Shown here one piece after another: positions 46,123 to 55,141 of a stretch of 64,000 nucleotides of DNA. Under the pieces are notes generated by a model that did no database searches, was not told the DNA's origin, and was given only the letters and a program-made list of their open reading frames with translations. The position numbers were made by a program, and so were the translations under genes. The stretch lies in NCBI RefSeq assembly GCF_019655335.1, contig NZ_BPFD01000016.1, positions 1 to 64,000 of the forward strand. Direction: 5' to 3'. The DNA comes from Shewanella hafniensis. Its GTDB lineage: Bacteria; Pseudomonadota; Gammaproteobacteria; Enterobacterales; Shewanellaceae. Positions within the stretch are counted from its first letter, which is position 1. Each line of letters opens with the position of its first letter.

Positions 46123-47133
46123 TTACTTGGCGTTCATCAGTGCAACCGCGTTATCTAACATACGGTTACTGAATCCCCATTCGTTATCATACCAAGACAT
46201 CACTTTCACTAAACGGCCGTTTACACGAGTTTGAGTGGCGTCAAAGTTTGAAGAAAACGCATTGTGGTTAAAGTCGATAGACACCAATGGCTCTTTGTTT
46301 ACCGCTAACACTTCGCTCAATGGCGCAACGCTGGCAGCACGTTCGATAATGGCATTCACTTCTTCAACTGTCGTGTCACGGGCAGCGATGAAAGATAAAT
46401 CCACTAGTGATACGTTAACTGTAGGTACACGAACCGCTAGACCGTCGAATTTACCTTGTAATTCAGGTACAACTAAACCTACAGCAGCAGCTGCGCCCGT
46501 TTTAGTTGGGATCATTGATAGCGCCGCAGCACGGGCACGACGTAAATCTGTGTGGTACACGTCAGATAAACGTTGATCGTTAGTATAAGCGTGAATCGTG
46601 GTCATCAGGCCTGATTCGATACCAATCTCGTCATTTAACGGCTTAGCAAAAGGAGCTAAACAGTTAGTGGTACAAGAAGCATTTGAAATCACTGTCATGT
46701 CCGACGTCAGTACGTTGTTGTTCACGCCGTAAACAACTGTGGCATCGACGTTTTTACCTGGAGCAGAAATAATCACTTTCTTCGCGCCAGCGGTTAAATG
46801 CGGTTGAACAGTTTCTTTAGAAGTGAAGATACCGGTACATTCGAACACCACGTCTACTTGCAACTCAGCCCATGGTAGTTTTGCAGGATCACGTTCTTGG
46901 AAAGTGAGGATCTTGTCGCCATTCACATAAATAGCTTCGGCATCATGGTCAACTTTGGCATTGAAACGACCGTGGACAGAATCGTATTTTGTCAGGTGAG
47001 CGTTGATTGAAGCGTCGCCTAAATCATTAATAGCGACAATCTTGATTGGATAAGCTTTTTCGCTTTCGTACAAGGCGCGTAATACGTTTCTACCGATACG
47101 GCCATAGCCATTTATTGCTACACGGATAGTCAT
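46123..47133 (-). CDS. gapA: Type I glyceraldehyde-3-phosphate dehydrogenase
   Basis: This GAPDH oxidises glyceraldehyde-3-phosphate to 1,3-bisphosphoglycerate with NAD+. The 336-residue protein has the Rossmann [14 protein letters not shown] (7-20) and the catalytic Cys154 in SNASCTTNC. It is shorter than and distinct from the second GAPDH, gapB, encoded 1.3 kb away. A HexR-like palindrome covers the -10 of its promoter. Some similarity to Epd (erythrose-4-phosphate dehydrogenase) exists, but the context fits GapA. Confidence 0.92.
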   Translation of the reverse strand: MTIRVAINGYGRIGRNVLRALYESEKAYPIKIVAINDLGDASINAHLTKYDSVHGRFNAKVDHDAEAIYVNGDKILTFQERDPAKLPWAELQVDVVFECTGIFTSKETVQPHLTAGAKKVIISAPGKNVDATVVYGVNNNVLTSDMTVISNASCTTNCLAPFAKPLNDEIGIESGLMTTIHAYTNDQRLSDVYHTDLRRARAAALSMIPTKTGAAAAVGLVVPELQGKFDGLAVRVPTVNVSLVDLSFIAARDTTVEEVNAIIERAASVAPLSEVLAVNKEPLVSIDFNHNAFSSNFDATQTRVNGRLVKVMSWYDNEWGFSNRMLDNAVALMNAK

Positions 47134-47165
47134 CTCATATCCCTCTGGTGATTATAAAATTCAAC

Positions 47166-47182
47166 TGGTAGTAAAATTACCA
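47166..47182 (-). promoter_or_regulatory. HexR-like operator over the gapA promoter
   Basis: TGGTAGTAAAATTACCA is a palindrome close to the HexR consensus. On the minus strand TTGACG (47201-47196) and TAATTT (47179-47174), 16 bp apart, form the likely promoter; the palindrome covers the -10, implying repression. Confidence 0.75.
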
Positions 47183-47293
47183 AACTGACAGCTATCGTCA
47201 AGTTAAATCGGCATTTTACCGCTGTCTTGATTAACAAATTAGGTATTTTTTTTACATCGGTCGCGAAATCGCCATTTTTTACGCGTTAATTGG

Positions 47294-47328
47294 GTAAAAA
47301 ATTACAAGATGGCAAACATTTTGCCATC
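47294..47328 (-). terminator. Terminator after the DUF2989 gene
   Basis: GATGGCAAA pairs with TTTGCCATC around CAT; the minus-strand transcript continues TTGTAATTTTTT. Confidence 0.75.
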
Positions 47329-47334
47329 AGTTGC

Positions 47335-48234
47335 TTAGTCTGTTTTTTCGACAAGCGCAGGTGGTACAGCCTCGGTTGCCGTAGGCGCTTTGTCAACCGC
47401 TTGAGGATCAAGCCATTGTCTTACTGGACTCTGAGGATAAGTCCCGTTTTTTAGCGCATCAATAAGAGCTTGGGCTTTTAAATCGAGTTCAGTCGCCAGC
47501 GTTTTATTGCCACCGAGCAAGGCTAGCATTTTTTCCTCTGAATACTTCTGCTGCGTAAGTAGTAAATTTGCCTTCGTCAGCATAAAGGCTTTATCAAGTA
47601 GCTGTAGCTGGCGATAGGCTGATGCGAGCCCAAGTAACCAGTTAACGTCGAAATCATCGTATTGGATCTCCGCAAAGACCTTAAGATAGAGTTGTTGCGC
47701 TTTGATGGCATTTCGATTGCTGTAGTAAGTTGCGACTTGGGCAAGTAGGAAAGGGTCAGTCACTTCGCCGGCGTTTTCATGCTCTAATAATCTATTTAGC
47801 GCTGCGGTATCGCCAAAGCGAGTCCATTGGTAATAGGACATGAAAGGATCTTGTCGCTCGCGGGTTTGATCTTGTAGCAAACTTAAATTCTGGGTGCTTA
47901 ATCTAAAGGCTCTGGCTCTATCCGCGGTGCGATTGGTGTGGATGATATGCTGAACACCAGAGGCGAGTTCAATACAGCGGCTGTAATCCTCAAGGTAAGT
48001 CAATTGCAGGTAGAGTTGTTTGCCTGTGGGGTTTTCGTTGTCTTTTAATTCGTAGCGGTTCTGGATTAGTTTAGTTTTTTCGGCCAAACACCAGCCATCC
48101 TTATGCAAATCGGCACAAATTTCAGGATTATTTTTACAAATTGCTGAGATATTTCGGCCATTATCACAACCGAAAAGACCAAAAAGGCTCATCCCAAAGG
48201 TAAATGATGTAATTATTACTAGATTTTGTCTCAA
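47335..48234 (-). CDS. DUF2989 lipoprotein
   Basis: This 299-residue protein has a lipoprotein signal (MRQNLVIITSFTFGMSLFGL, lipobox LFGC with Cys23) and alpha-helical, TPR/Sel1-like content in its second half (LLAQVATYYSNRNAIKAQQLYLKVFA). It is recognised as the DUF2989 family of Shewanella and Vibrio, function unknown. The frame opens at a TTG (48246), but GGAGAG lies 4 nt before a second TTG at 48234, which gives a proper N-terminal Arg before the hydrophobic core; this start is preferred. A HexR-like site lies just upstream. Confidence 0.75.
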   Translation of the reverse strand: MRQNLVIITSFTFGMSLFGLFGCDNGRNISAICKNNPEICADLHKDGWCLAEKTKLIQNRYELKDNENPTGKQLYLQLTYLEDYSRCIELASGVQHIIHTNRTADRARAFRLSTQNLSLLQDQTRERQDPFMSYYQWTRFGDTAALNRLLEHENAGEVTDPFLLAQVATYYSNRNAIKAQQLYLKVFAEIQYDDFDVNWLLGLASAYRQLQLLDKAFMLTKANLLLTQQKYSEEKMLALLGGNKTLATELDLKAQALIDALKNGTYPQSPVRQWLDPQAVDKAPTATEAVPPALVEKTD

Positions 48235-48257
48235 AACACTCTCCAAACGATAATTTT

Positions 48258-48272
48258 TCTAATAAAATTACA
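48258..48272. promoter_or_regulatory. HexR-like operator between the DUF2989 gene and gapB
   Basis: TCTAATAAAATTACA matches the HexR consensus at 13 of 15 positions. It is 24 bp from the DUF2989 start and 165 bp from the gapB ATG, so which gene it controls is open. Confidence 0.65.
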
Positions 48273-48437
48273 GATTTACAGAAAATATCTTACTGGCAAC
48301 ACAGCGCGACTTTCATTACAATGGCGCCGACCAAAACAGGGTTTTCCCTAAAACCCGCATTAGATTATTGGTCTTTTCGTCATGTTACTCAAACCTTTCA
48401 GTACATTTTATTGAAAAGTGAGATAAAGGATCTGTAA

Positions 48438-49871
48438 ATGAGCGCTGATAAACACCTACAAAGTTGGCAAGAACGTTTTGAAATGGCAGAGGCGATGCAG
48501 CCTTTGTTAGGCAAGTTGTACCGTAACCAAGGCGTTGAAGTCGTGGTCTACGGCAAGCCGTTACTCAATGCTTCTACGATTGAAATCATTAAAGCGCACC
48601 GTTTAGTTCGTCGTCATGTCGGTGAAAAATTACGTTTACGCGAGAGTTTCCCCTTCGTTCAAGCTTTGAGCAAACTCGCAGTTAAACAATGTAAAGTGGA
48701 TATTGGTAAGCTTGCAGTCAATTACTGGCGTGATCACACCGATGTCAGTGAAATTGAAAGCTATATGGCAAAAGAGTTGGCCGATGCCATTGACCATGCT
48801 GATGATGTCGCACCGCGTGATGTTGTGCTTTATGGTTTTGGCCGTATCGGTCGCTTATTAGCACGCCTGCTGATTGAACGCACAGGCCGCAGCAATAAGT
48901 TAAGATTACGCGCTATCGTATTACGTGGAGGTAAGAAAGGTGATTTAGAGAAACGTGCCAGTTTATTACGCCGTGACTCAGTCCATGGTCCTTTTAATGG
49001 TTCTGTGGAAGTTGACGAAGAGAACAATGCCATCATCGCCAACGGTACCTATATCCAAGTGATTTATGCAAACTCGCCTGATGAAGTGGATTACACTAAA
49101 TACGATATCAGCGATGCACTCGTTGTTGATAACACTGGTATTTGGAAAGATGAAGCGGGTCTTGGTTTACACCTTAAGAGCCCTGGCGCGAGTAAAGTGT
49201 TGCTGACAGCTCCTGCAAAAGGCGCAATCAAGAATATCGTTTACGGTGTGAATGAAGGCGATATTACCCCAGAAGACATTATCGTTTCTGCGGCAAGCTG
49301 TACGACCAACGCTATTACGCCTGTACTGAAAGCTGTGAATGATAAATATGGTATTGAGAATGGTCATGTTGAGACGATTCACTCTTATACCAACGATCAA
49401 AACTTGATTGATAACTATCACACCGCTGACCGCCGTGGCCGCAGTGCACCATTAAACATGGTAATCACTGAAACGGGTGCCGCTAAAGCCGTTGCTAAAG
49501 CACTGCCTGTGTTAGCGGGCAAGTTAACCGGTAACGCGATTCGCGTGCCAACGCCAAACGTCTCTATGGCCATCATCAGCATGAACTTGAATGCTGAAAC
49601 CAGTAAAGATGAGCTGAACGAGTACCTTAAAGATACGGCGCTGCAATCACCGCTACAAAATCAAATCGATTACACCGACTCTACTGAAATTGTATCGAGC
49701 GATTTAGTGGGTTCTCGTTATGCGGGCGTGGTTGACTCACAGGCAACTATCGCAGAAGGCAAGCGTGCCATTCTTTATGTTTGGTATGACAACGAGTTTG
49801 GTTACAGTTGCCAAGTGGTTGGTGTAATGCAAACTATGTTAGGTTTAACGACGCTATCTTTGCCTGCATAA
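48438..49871 (+). CDS. gapB: Glyceraldehyde-3-phosphate dehydrogenase with long N-terminal extension
   Basis: This is a 477-residue GAPDH. A 130-residue N-terminal domain precedes the Rossmann segment VLYGFGRIGRLLARLL (~131-146) and the catalytic Cys288 lies in SAASCTTNAITP. The extension is not found in GapA. Paralogues of this length in Shewanella are called GapB and are thought to act in gluconeogenesis or with NADP; that is inference. AAGGATCTGTAA precedes the ATG. A HexR-like site is far upstream and GGGTTTT-CCCT-AAAACCC (48339-48356) forms a hairpin in the leader. Confidence 0.9.
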   Translation: MSADKHLQSWQERFEMAEAMQPLLGKLYRNQGVEVVVYGKPLLNASTIEIIKAHRLVRRHVGEKLRLRESFPFVQALSKLAVKQCKVDIGKLAVNYWRDHTDVSEIESYMAKELADAIDHADDVAPRDVVLYGFGRIGRLLARLLIERTGRSNKLRLRAIVLRGGKKGDLEKRASLLRRDSVHGPFNGSVEVDEENNAIIANGTYIQVIYANSPDEVDYTKYDISDALVVDNTGIWKDEAGLGLHLKSPGASKVLLTAPAKGAIKNIVYGVNEGDITPEDIIVSAASCTTNAITPVLKAVNDKYGIENGHVETIHSYTNDQNLIDNYHTADRRGRSAPLNMVITETGAAKAVAKALPVLAGKLTGNAIRVPTPNVSMAIISMNLNAETSKDELNEYLKDTALQSPLQNQIDYTDSTEIVSSDLVGSRYAGVVDSQATIAEGKRAILYVWYDNEFGYSCQVVGVMQTMLGLTTLSLPA

Positions 49872-49937
49872 GTTGGCTGCGTAAATCACTAGCGTAAGTA
49901 ATGCTGAGTCTTCAAGACTTGTGCATAATCTTCACAT

Positions 49938-49966
49938 AAAGCGCCCTGTAGGGCGCTTTTGTTTTT
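49938..49966 (+). terminator. Terminator after gapB
   Basis: AAAGCGCCC pairs with GGGCGCTTT around TGTA and is followed by TTGTTTTT. Confidence 0.9.
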
Positions 49967-49974
49967 CTATACTT

Positions 49975-50166
49975 ATGCAATTTAATTGGGTTCGCCGCAA
50001 TGCTCCTATCAACCACAGCTTTCTGCCGCACTTAATCATCTGCCGCATCGGCGTCAGTAACAGCAAAAAGCTTAAATTGATGAAGGAAACATCAACTTTG
50101 CTGACTTATGGCGGTTTATTGGGCAAACGATACGGCTTAGATCATTTTTTAAAAATTGTTGATTGA
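49975..50166 (+). CDS. Possible small protein (63 residues), unrecognised
   Basis: A 63-codon frame lies between the gapB terminator and the tRNA operon promoter. Codon usage looks normal for this genome (CGC, ATC, GGC, CTG), and the C-terminal half (LLTYGGLLGKRYGLDHFLKIVD) is not low-complexity. However, there is no clear Shine-Dalgarno and its stop overlaps the -35 of the tRNA promoter. It could be a gene remnant or chance. I do not recognise it. Confidence 0.35.
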   Translation: MQFNWVRRNAPINHSFLPHLIICRIGVSNSKKLKLMKETSTLLTYGGLLGKRYGLDHFLKIVD

Positions 50167-50200
50167 CTCTGAGGTCTAAATCGGTAGAATGCCAATCCGC
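50163..50200 (+). promoter_or_regulatory. Promoter of the tRNA-Gly-Cys-Leu operon
   Basis: TTGACT (50163-50168) and TAGAAT (50185-50190) are 16 bp apart, giving a start near 50197 and a leader of about 57 nt that can form an AAGC/GCTT hairpin before the first tRNA. Confidence 0.7.
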
Positions 50201-50253
50201 AGTCAGGGGAAAGCATGCCTAGCATGGCTTCTAATGATTAAGCGCAATGATAG

Positions 50254-50329
50254 GCGACATTAGCTCAGTTGGTAGAGCGATACCTTGCCAAGGTATAGGT
50301 CATCGGTTCGAACCCGATATGTCGCTCCA
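50254..50329 (+). tRNA. tRNA-Gly (GCC)
   Basis: The 76-nt gene has acceptor GCGACAU/AUGUCGC, discriminator U, an encoded CCA and anticodon GCC at 50287-50289. Confidence 0.97.
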
Positions 50330-50352
50330 AATTTAATAAATTTGGCAGTTTG

Positions 50353-50426
50353 GGCGCGATGGCAGAATGGCTATGCTGCGGATTGCAAATCCGTCGATCT
50401 CGGTTCGACTCCGGGTCGCGCCTCCA
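50353..50426 (+). tRNA. tRNA-Cys (GCA)
   Basis: The 74-nt gene has acceptor GGCGCGA/UCGCGCC, discriminator U, an encoded CCA and anticodon GCA at 50385-50387. Confidence 0.97.
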
Positions 50427-50476
50427 TAGTTTAAAGTATTAATGACACGATTCCCGTCGTTAATATAAAGAGTTTG

Positions 50477-50563
50477 CCCGAGTGGTGGAATCGGTAGACA
50501 CAAGGGATTTAAAATCCCTCGCTGGTAACAGCGTGCCAGTTCAAGTCTGGCCTCGGGTACCAA
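50477..50563 (+). tRNA. tRNA-Leu (UAA)
   Basis: The 87-nt class II tRNA has acceptor GCCCGAG, a variable arm, the anticodon loop UUUAAAA with UAA, and an encoded CCA. The Gly-Cys-Leu order is common in Gammaproteobacteria. Confidence 0.97.
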
Positions 50564-50570
50564 AAAACAG

Positions 50571-50600
50571 AAAAGCCCTGACTCATGTCAGGGCTTTTTT
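50571..50600 (+). terminator. Terminator of the tRNA operon
   Basis: AAAAGCCCTGAC pairs with GTCAGGGCTTTT around TCAT, followed by T. Confidence 0.92.
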
Positions 50601-50969
50601 GCTTTATAGATCCTCAAAGCCGAATGCCACTGGCTCACTTAGTGCCATTTAAGATGATTACTCGGCTAAGTTAGAATTAGCTATAGATCCCGCTCACATT
50701 TTATTCATTCAGTATTGCGACGTCAGCGCGATTCTTTTCTACAAGATAAAATTACAGGATTTTGTGATCTAGATGTTATAAATAACTTTATTAAAGCAAT
50801 TTTCCGTTTATGCTTATAATTACATAAAAAAATTGAACTTTTACTGTTAAATCTACAATGGCGTAAGAATTTCCCTGAGAAGGTGCTTAAGTCGCTATTC
50901 CCCCCTTAAAGACAGTGGTATAAATAAGCCGAAATTTCCCCTACACGCGCATAATTAGGATACGTAGTC
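50601..50969. other. Intergenic region before the aminotransferase
   Basis: This 369-bp AT-rich stretch has no visible gene. No TyrR-type site was recognised. It should contain the promoter and leader of the next gene. Confidence 0.45.
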
Positions 50970-52163
50970 ATGATTTTCTCTCAAGTATTACTCGCACCCG
51001 CAGATCCCATTCTTGGTTTAACTGATACCTTTAAGGCAGATCCCCGTCAGGATAAAGTTAATCTGGGTGTCGGTATTTATAAGGATGAGGCTGGACAAAC
51101 TCCAGTGCTGACTTCAGTGAAAAAAGCCGAGGCTATTTTACTTGAGCAAGAGAAGACCAAAAACTATTTAGGCATTGAAGGCGTGCAAGCGTATAACCAT
51201 GTTGTACAAACATTGTTATTCGGTGAGGGCAGTGCATTAATCACTTCTGGCCGTGCTGCCACAGCGCAAGCCCCAGGCGGCACAGGTGCACTGCGTATTG
51301 CTGCTGAGTTTTTACTGCGTAATACCGATTCGCACACTATTTGGGTCAGCAATCCAACGTGGGCCAACCATCAAAACATTTTTGAAACTGCGGGTTTAGC
51401 CGTTAAAGAATACGGTTATTACAAAGCAGAAGCCCATGATATCGATTTTGATACCATGATGACGGACTTGTCTCACGCGAATGCAGGCGATGTTGTGTTG
51501 CTACACGGTTGCTGCCATAACCCAACCGGTATCGATTTAACCTTGGCGCAATGGGAACTCGTAGCCCAATTGTGTACTGATAAGAAACTTGTGCCATTGT
51601 TTGACTTTGCATACCAAGGTTTTGGTGCTGGAATTGAAGAAGATGCAGCAGGTCTTCGTTTAGTGGCATCAAAAGTGCCGGAGCTGCTGGTTGCTAACTC
51701 TTTCTCTAAAAACTTTGGTTTGTACAACGAACGTATCGGCGCCGTAACTGTGGTGGCTGAAGATGCTGATGCTGCCGTGCGTGCCTTTAGCCAAGTGAAA
51801 CGTACCATACGTGCAAACTATTCTAATCCGCCAGCACATGGCGCGCTGATCGTCAGCACTATCTTAAATGACGCAGCCCTGAAAGCCATGTGGGTGCAGG
51901 AAGTTAAAGAGATGCGTGAGCGTATCGCCGAAATGCGTACCCTGTTCGTTGACAGCTTAAAGGCTGAAGGCGTGACTCAGGACTTTAGCTTTATTTCTCG
52001 CCAAAATGGTATGTTCAGTTTCTCTGGTTTGAACAAAACCCAAGTGGCGCGCTTGAAAGACGAGTTTGGGGTTTATATCGTTGGTTCAGGACGCATTAGC
52101 GTTGCAGGCATGACTAAGACCAATATGCCAGTGATCTGCAAAGCGATAGCGCAAGTATTGTAA
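50970..52163 (+). CDS. Aspartate/aromatic aminotransferase
   Basis: This 397-residue class I aminotransferase resembles AspC/TyrB. It has [11 protein letters not shown], the [13 protein letters not shown] substrate loop, [14 protein letters not shown] and PLP-binding Lys247 in [15 protein letters not shown]. It should transfer amino groups between glutamate and aspartate or aromatic keto acids; AspC and TyrB cannot be separated from sequence alone. ATG preceded by AGGATACGTAGTC. It ends at a double hairpin. Confidence 0.92.
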   Translation: MIFSQVLLAPADPILGLTDTFKADPRQDKVNLGVGIYKDEAGQTPVLTSVKKAEAILLEQEKTKNYLGIEGVQAYNHVVQTLLFGEGSALITSGRAATAQAPGGTGALRIAAEFLLRNTDSHTIWVSNPTWANHQNIFETAGLAVKEYGYYKAEAHDIDFDTMMTDLSHANAGDVVLLHGCCHNPTGIDLTLAQWELVAQLCTDKKLVPLFDFAYQGFGAGIEEDAAGLRLVASKVPELLVANSFSKNFGLYNERIGAVTVVAEDADAAVRAFSQVKRTIRANYSNPPAHGALIVSTILNDAALKAMWVQEVKEMRERIAEMRTLFVDSLKAEGVTQDFSFISRQNGMFSFSGLNKTQVARLKDEFGVYIVGSGRISVAGMTKTNMPVICKAIAQVL

Positions 52164-52185
52164 GGCTTATTAGATTATAGAATGA

Positions 52186-52250
52186 GGCTAAAGGAATTTC
52201 TCTTTAGCCTTAAACATAAAGGACAGCATTTGCTGTCCTTTATGTTTTTC
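52186..52250. terminator. Double hairpin terminator
   Basis: AGGCTAAAG/CTTTAGCCT (52186-52211) lacks a T-run. It is followed by AAAGGACAGCA/TGCTGTCCTTT (52219-52242) with T-rich TTATGTTTTT, which is the likely functional terminator. It sits between convergent genes. Confidence 0.8.
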
Positions 52251-52273
52251 AGAATGTGCGGGCTATTCAGTGA

Positions 52274-53212
52274 TTAGTAGCTAAGCGCGAGAGGCTCCTG
52301 CGATTGTAGCGTGAGCTCAGATTTAATTCGTAGCAGGGCGCTTAATGCATCTAATAGGTTCGCTTGATCATGTAAATTCGGGTTATGGCGATTCTTCAAC
52401 GGAAAATAGTTAATGAGTGGTCCTAAACGCGTTTGTTCGCCATGACGTAACACTTTGTGAATGATGGGCTTGCCAATGACTTGATGGCACCAAGCGATAC
52501 GTTGCTCAATACTAAATCGACCCGCGGGTGAGGCTTCCTCTGCAAGGTTATCGATAAAGATCACTTGAGCTTTAGTAGCGGCTAGGCTTTTTGCAAACTT
52601 AGGTAATAGCAGCGGCGGCATAATGCTGGTTAAGAAGCTGCCAGGGCCTAAAATGATTAAATCTGCGTGTCGAACGGCCTCACAGGCTTCAAAAGTTGCA
52701 TCGACCTGTGGCTCAAGGCAGAGCGCGATAGGTGCTTCATCCATACTGTCGACATTGATCTCGCCAAACACTTTACTACCACAGGCTTGCAGAGCCACTA
52801 AGTGTGTGGGTTGTTCAGACATAGGGATTAGCTGGGTTTCAATCTTGAGTAAATTACGGATGAGATTAACTGCTTCTAATGGACGAACGCACAGCTGATC
52901 AAGCGCCAGTAAAATAAGATTACCCAGATTATGGCCGCTGAGTTCAGTTTCACCTTGGAAACGGTATTCGAATAGTTGTGAGCCGACGGAAGGGCGATTG
53001 GCTAGATGGGATAAGCAGTTGCGTAAATCGCCCCAGGCAATACAGTCCTGCTCGGCTCTGAGTCTACCGGTAGAGCCACCGTTATCTGTGGTCGCGACAA
53101 TTCCCGTTAAACGGCTGCCTAAAAAATCGAGTGACGATAATACTCGGCCTAAACCATGGCCTCCGCCAATGGCGACGACACGTTCAAATTGATTTAACAT
53201 CAAATGCTGCAT
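52274..53212 (-). CDS. YvcK-like (CofD-family) gluconeogenesis factor
   Basis: This 312-residue protein has the Rossmann-like start RVVAIGGGHGLGRVLSSLDFL and TDNGGSTGRLRAE of the YvcK/CofD family. YvcK binds UDP-sugars and influences cell-wall and gluconeogenic growth in Bacillus; the role here is unknown. The frame is open to 53275, but GGAAG precedes the ATG at 53212 by 7 nt (an ATG at 53200 is the alternative). It converges with the aminotransferase and diverges from bax. Confidence 0.85.
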   Translation of the reverse strand: MQHLMLNQFERVVAIGGGHGLGRVLSSLDFLGSRLTGIVATTDNGGSTGRLRAEQDCIAWGDLRNCLSHLANRPSVGSQLFEYRFQGETELSGHNLGNLILLALDQLCVRPLEAVNLIRNLLKIETQLIPMSEQPTHLVALQACGSKVFGEINVDSMDEAPIALCLEPQVDATFEACEAVRHADLIILGPGSFLTSIMPPLLLPKFAKSLAATKAQVIFIDNLAEEASPAGRFSIEQRIAWCHQVIGKPIIHKVLRHGEQTRLGPLINYFPLKNRHNPNLHDQANLLDALSALLRIKSELTLQSQEPLALSY

Positions 53213-53551
53213 CTGGGTTCTTCCTTCCTGAATACCCGAAAAATGAATGTTACTGTCATCACTGATTAAGTACAAAGCGCAATGACGTAAGCGCTACTGT
53301 GCAATTTAACTGCGTTAAGGAACCTTAGTATAAAAGCTCAGTCGAAAGCTTGCATCTATTATCGACTGTCATACGGCAAGCACGTATACACGGATTCAGA
53401 ATCGCGACTTAGGCGCAATATTGTACCTGAGTTAATGCGCCAGATGCGTGATTAATGACAGTGACGGCGGGCACATTTCGTTAAATCTGACAAACAGCTT
53501 ATAATCCGCCCTTTATTTGCCCAATACGGGCGTCATACTTAAGGTGAACTA
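53213..53551. other. yvcK-bax divergent intergenic region
   Basis: There is no gene in this 339-bp stretch; it should hold two divergent promoters. No operator was recognised. Confidence 0.45.
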
Positions 53552-54364
53552 TTGAAAACGGGTAGAATCGGATCGTTTACATTGGCATTAGCCATGGTCA
53601 TAGTGGCGATTTTTGCATTGCGCGTTTGGATCATTCCCAACACGAATGATTCATCTAGCATTGCGACCCAACTCGTTGACGCTGTCGATCCTGTTACGCA
53701 AGTTCCTGACTTTTCTGCGATCAACGATATCACCGAAAAGAAGAAAGCCTTTTTTGATTTTCTGCGGCCGATTGTGCAGCAGCAGAATGCCATCATCTCG
53801 ATGGAACGCGAGTTTGTCAGTGAAATGCTCGCTTTGGTTGATAATGGCAAGAGTTTATCTGAGACCCAACTCGGGCAACTCAATACGCTATTCGACAAAT
53901 ACCAATATGCGGCACGAAACGTCGATGCTAAATCCTTAGCAAGCTTACTAAAGCGCGTCGATATTGTGCCTGAATCTATGGTGCTGATCCAAGCCGCGAA
54001 TGAATCCGGTTGGGGCAGCTCACGTTTTGCCCGTGAAGGCTTTAATTTTTTTGGTGAATGGTGTTTTAGTGCTGGTTGCGGCATAGTGCCATCTTCACGG
54101 GGATCTGGTAAGAGCCATGAGGTCAAAGTATTTTCATCGGTCGACGAGTCCGTTTCATCCTACATGCGCAATTTAAATTCTAATACGGCTTATGCGCTGT
54201 TTCGTTCTATCCGCGCTGATTTACGCTCACAGGAGCTAGAGCCGACAGCGGATCAATTGATTTACGGACTCGTGAATTATTCTGAAAGACAAGAAGCTTA
54301 TATTGATGAGCTGCTTGATATGTTACGTCATAATGAAAAATATTTGGTGAATGTCGATGTATAA
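53552..54364 (+). CDS. bax: Bax-like glucosaminidase-domain protein
   Basis: This 270-residue protein has an N-terminal membrane anchor or uncleaved signal (TLALAMVIVAIFALRVWII) and a C-terminal glycoside-hydrolase-73-type domain, with catalytic Glu151 in QAANESGWGSSRFA and the FNFFGEWCF, GSGKSHEVKVFSSVDESVSSYMRNLN segments of the Bax family. It should cut peptidoglycan in the periplasm. The start is a TTG with AAGGTG upstream. Its end overlaps the next gene. Confidence 0.88.
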   Translation: MKTGRIGSFTLALAMVIVAIFALRVWIIPNTNDSSSIATQLVDAVDPVTQVPDFSAINDITEKKKAFFDFLRPIVQQQNAIISMEREFVSEMLALVDNGKSLSETQLGQLNTLFDKYQYAARNVDAKSLASLLKRVDIVPESMVLIQAANESGWGSSRFAREGFNFFGEWCFSAGCGIVPSSRGSGKSHEVKVFSSVDESVSSYMRNLNSNTAYALFRSIRADLRSQELEPTADQLIYGLVNYSERQEAYIDELLDMLRHNEKYLVNVDV

Positions 54365-54980
54365 AAAATTGTTGTTTAGTGGCCTCTGTTTACTGGCAAC
54401 TAGCGCCGCTGCAGAAACTGTATCCCTTGAATATAAAGGTTTTTATGATAGGTTAAAACAAGTCAATAAGGGCAGTTACCAACTCGTAGAAGTGGCTTTT
54501 AGTGTTCCAATGCAAAAAAACTGTTTGATCCAAAGCGGTTCTATTTCCAGTGAAAAAACATCAACGCCATTGACGTATACCTATGCTCAGCGGTTATTTA
54601 TTCCCTTAGATGATGATTTAAAAGATCAGCGTGCCTTGGTTAATCTCAATTTTGCGGGCAGTGCTGATGGATGTGCTATCGCGATGCAAGTCAGAGCAAA
54701 ACAGACATTGGCTGAGTACGATAAAGCGCGTTTACAGCAAATCGTGACCGAAATGGACACGCTGCTTGGTGCTATGCAAGGCTTCCCGATGCGTTATTTT
54801 AGGGATCCTATTGCTGGTCTTAACTTTGAATTCCAACCCGAGCAAGAAGTGTATGTACACCTTAATGGCCGTGAACAAGCCGTTAAGGGCAGTTATAAAT
54901 TAGCCGTGAATGAGCTTGAAAACATCACGACGCTAAGCTTTAGTGCCCAGCCATTAGTCTTGAGTCCTTGGGTGAAGTGA
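54357..54980 (+). CDS. DUF2987 exported protein
   Basis: This 207-residue protein has a signal peptide (MYKKLLFSGLCLLATSAAA) and belongs to DUF2987, a family of Shewanella and Vibrio whose function is unknown. It overlaps the bax stop by 8 bp, so the two are probably coupled. The ATG at 54351 adds two residues, but GGTGA then touches it; 54357 has correct spacing. Confidence 0.78.
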   Translation: MYKKLLFSGLCLLATSAAAETVSLEYKGFYDRLKQVNKGSYQLVEVAFSVPMQKNCLIQSGSISSEKTSTPLTYTYAQRLFIPLDDDLKDQRALVNLNFAGSADGCAIAMQVRAKQTLAEYDKARLQQIVTEMDTLLGAMQGFPMRYFRDPIAGLNFEFQPEQEVYVHLNGREQAVKGSYKLAVNELENITTLSFSAQPLVLSPWVK

Positions 54981-55061
54981 TCCTCTTTGTATCTTGAATT
55001 GGCATCTTGAAATAGTCGATTGAGAAGCACGTACTCAAAGATTAACTTATTTTGTAGCCAT

Positions 55062-55094
55062 AAAAATGCCCACATCATGTGGGCATTTTTGTTT
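55062..55094. terminator. Bidirectional terminator DUF2987 / ttcA
   Basis: AAAAATGCCCACAT is followed immediately by CATGTGGGCATTTTT, flanked by A- and T-runs. Confidence 0.88.
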
Positions 55095-55141
55095 TGCTGG
55101 TTTAACTTATTTACTGATTAGGGCGCTAGTTTCAGCCTTAA

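Noticed and set aside
50333-50563. Minus-strand frame across the tRNA-Cys and tRNA-Leu genes
   Set aside because: It is antisense to two well-formed tRNAs.
50741-50765. A HexR-like half-site (ATAAAATTACAG) before the aminotransferase
   Set aside because: Only the right half matches; the left half agrees at about two of six positions.
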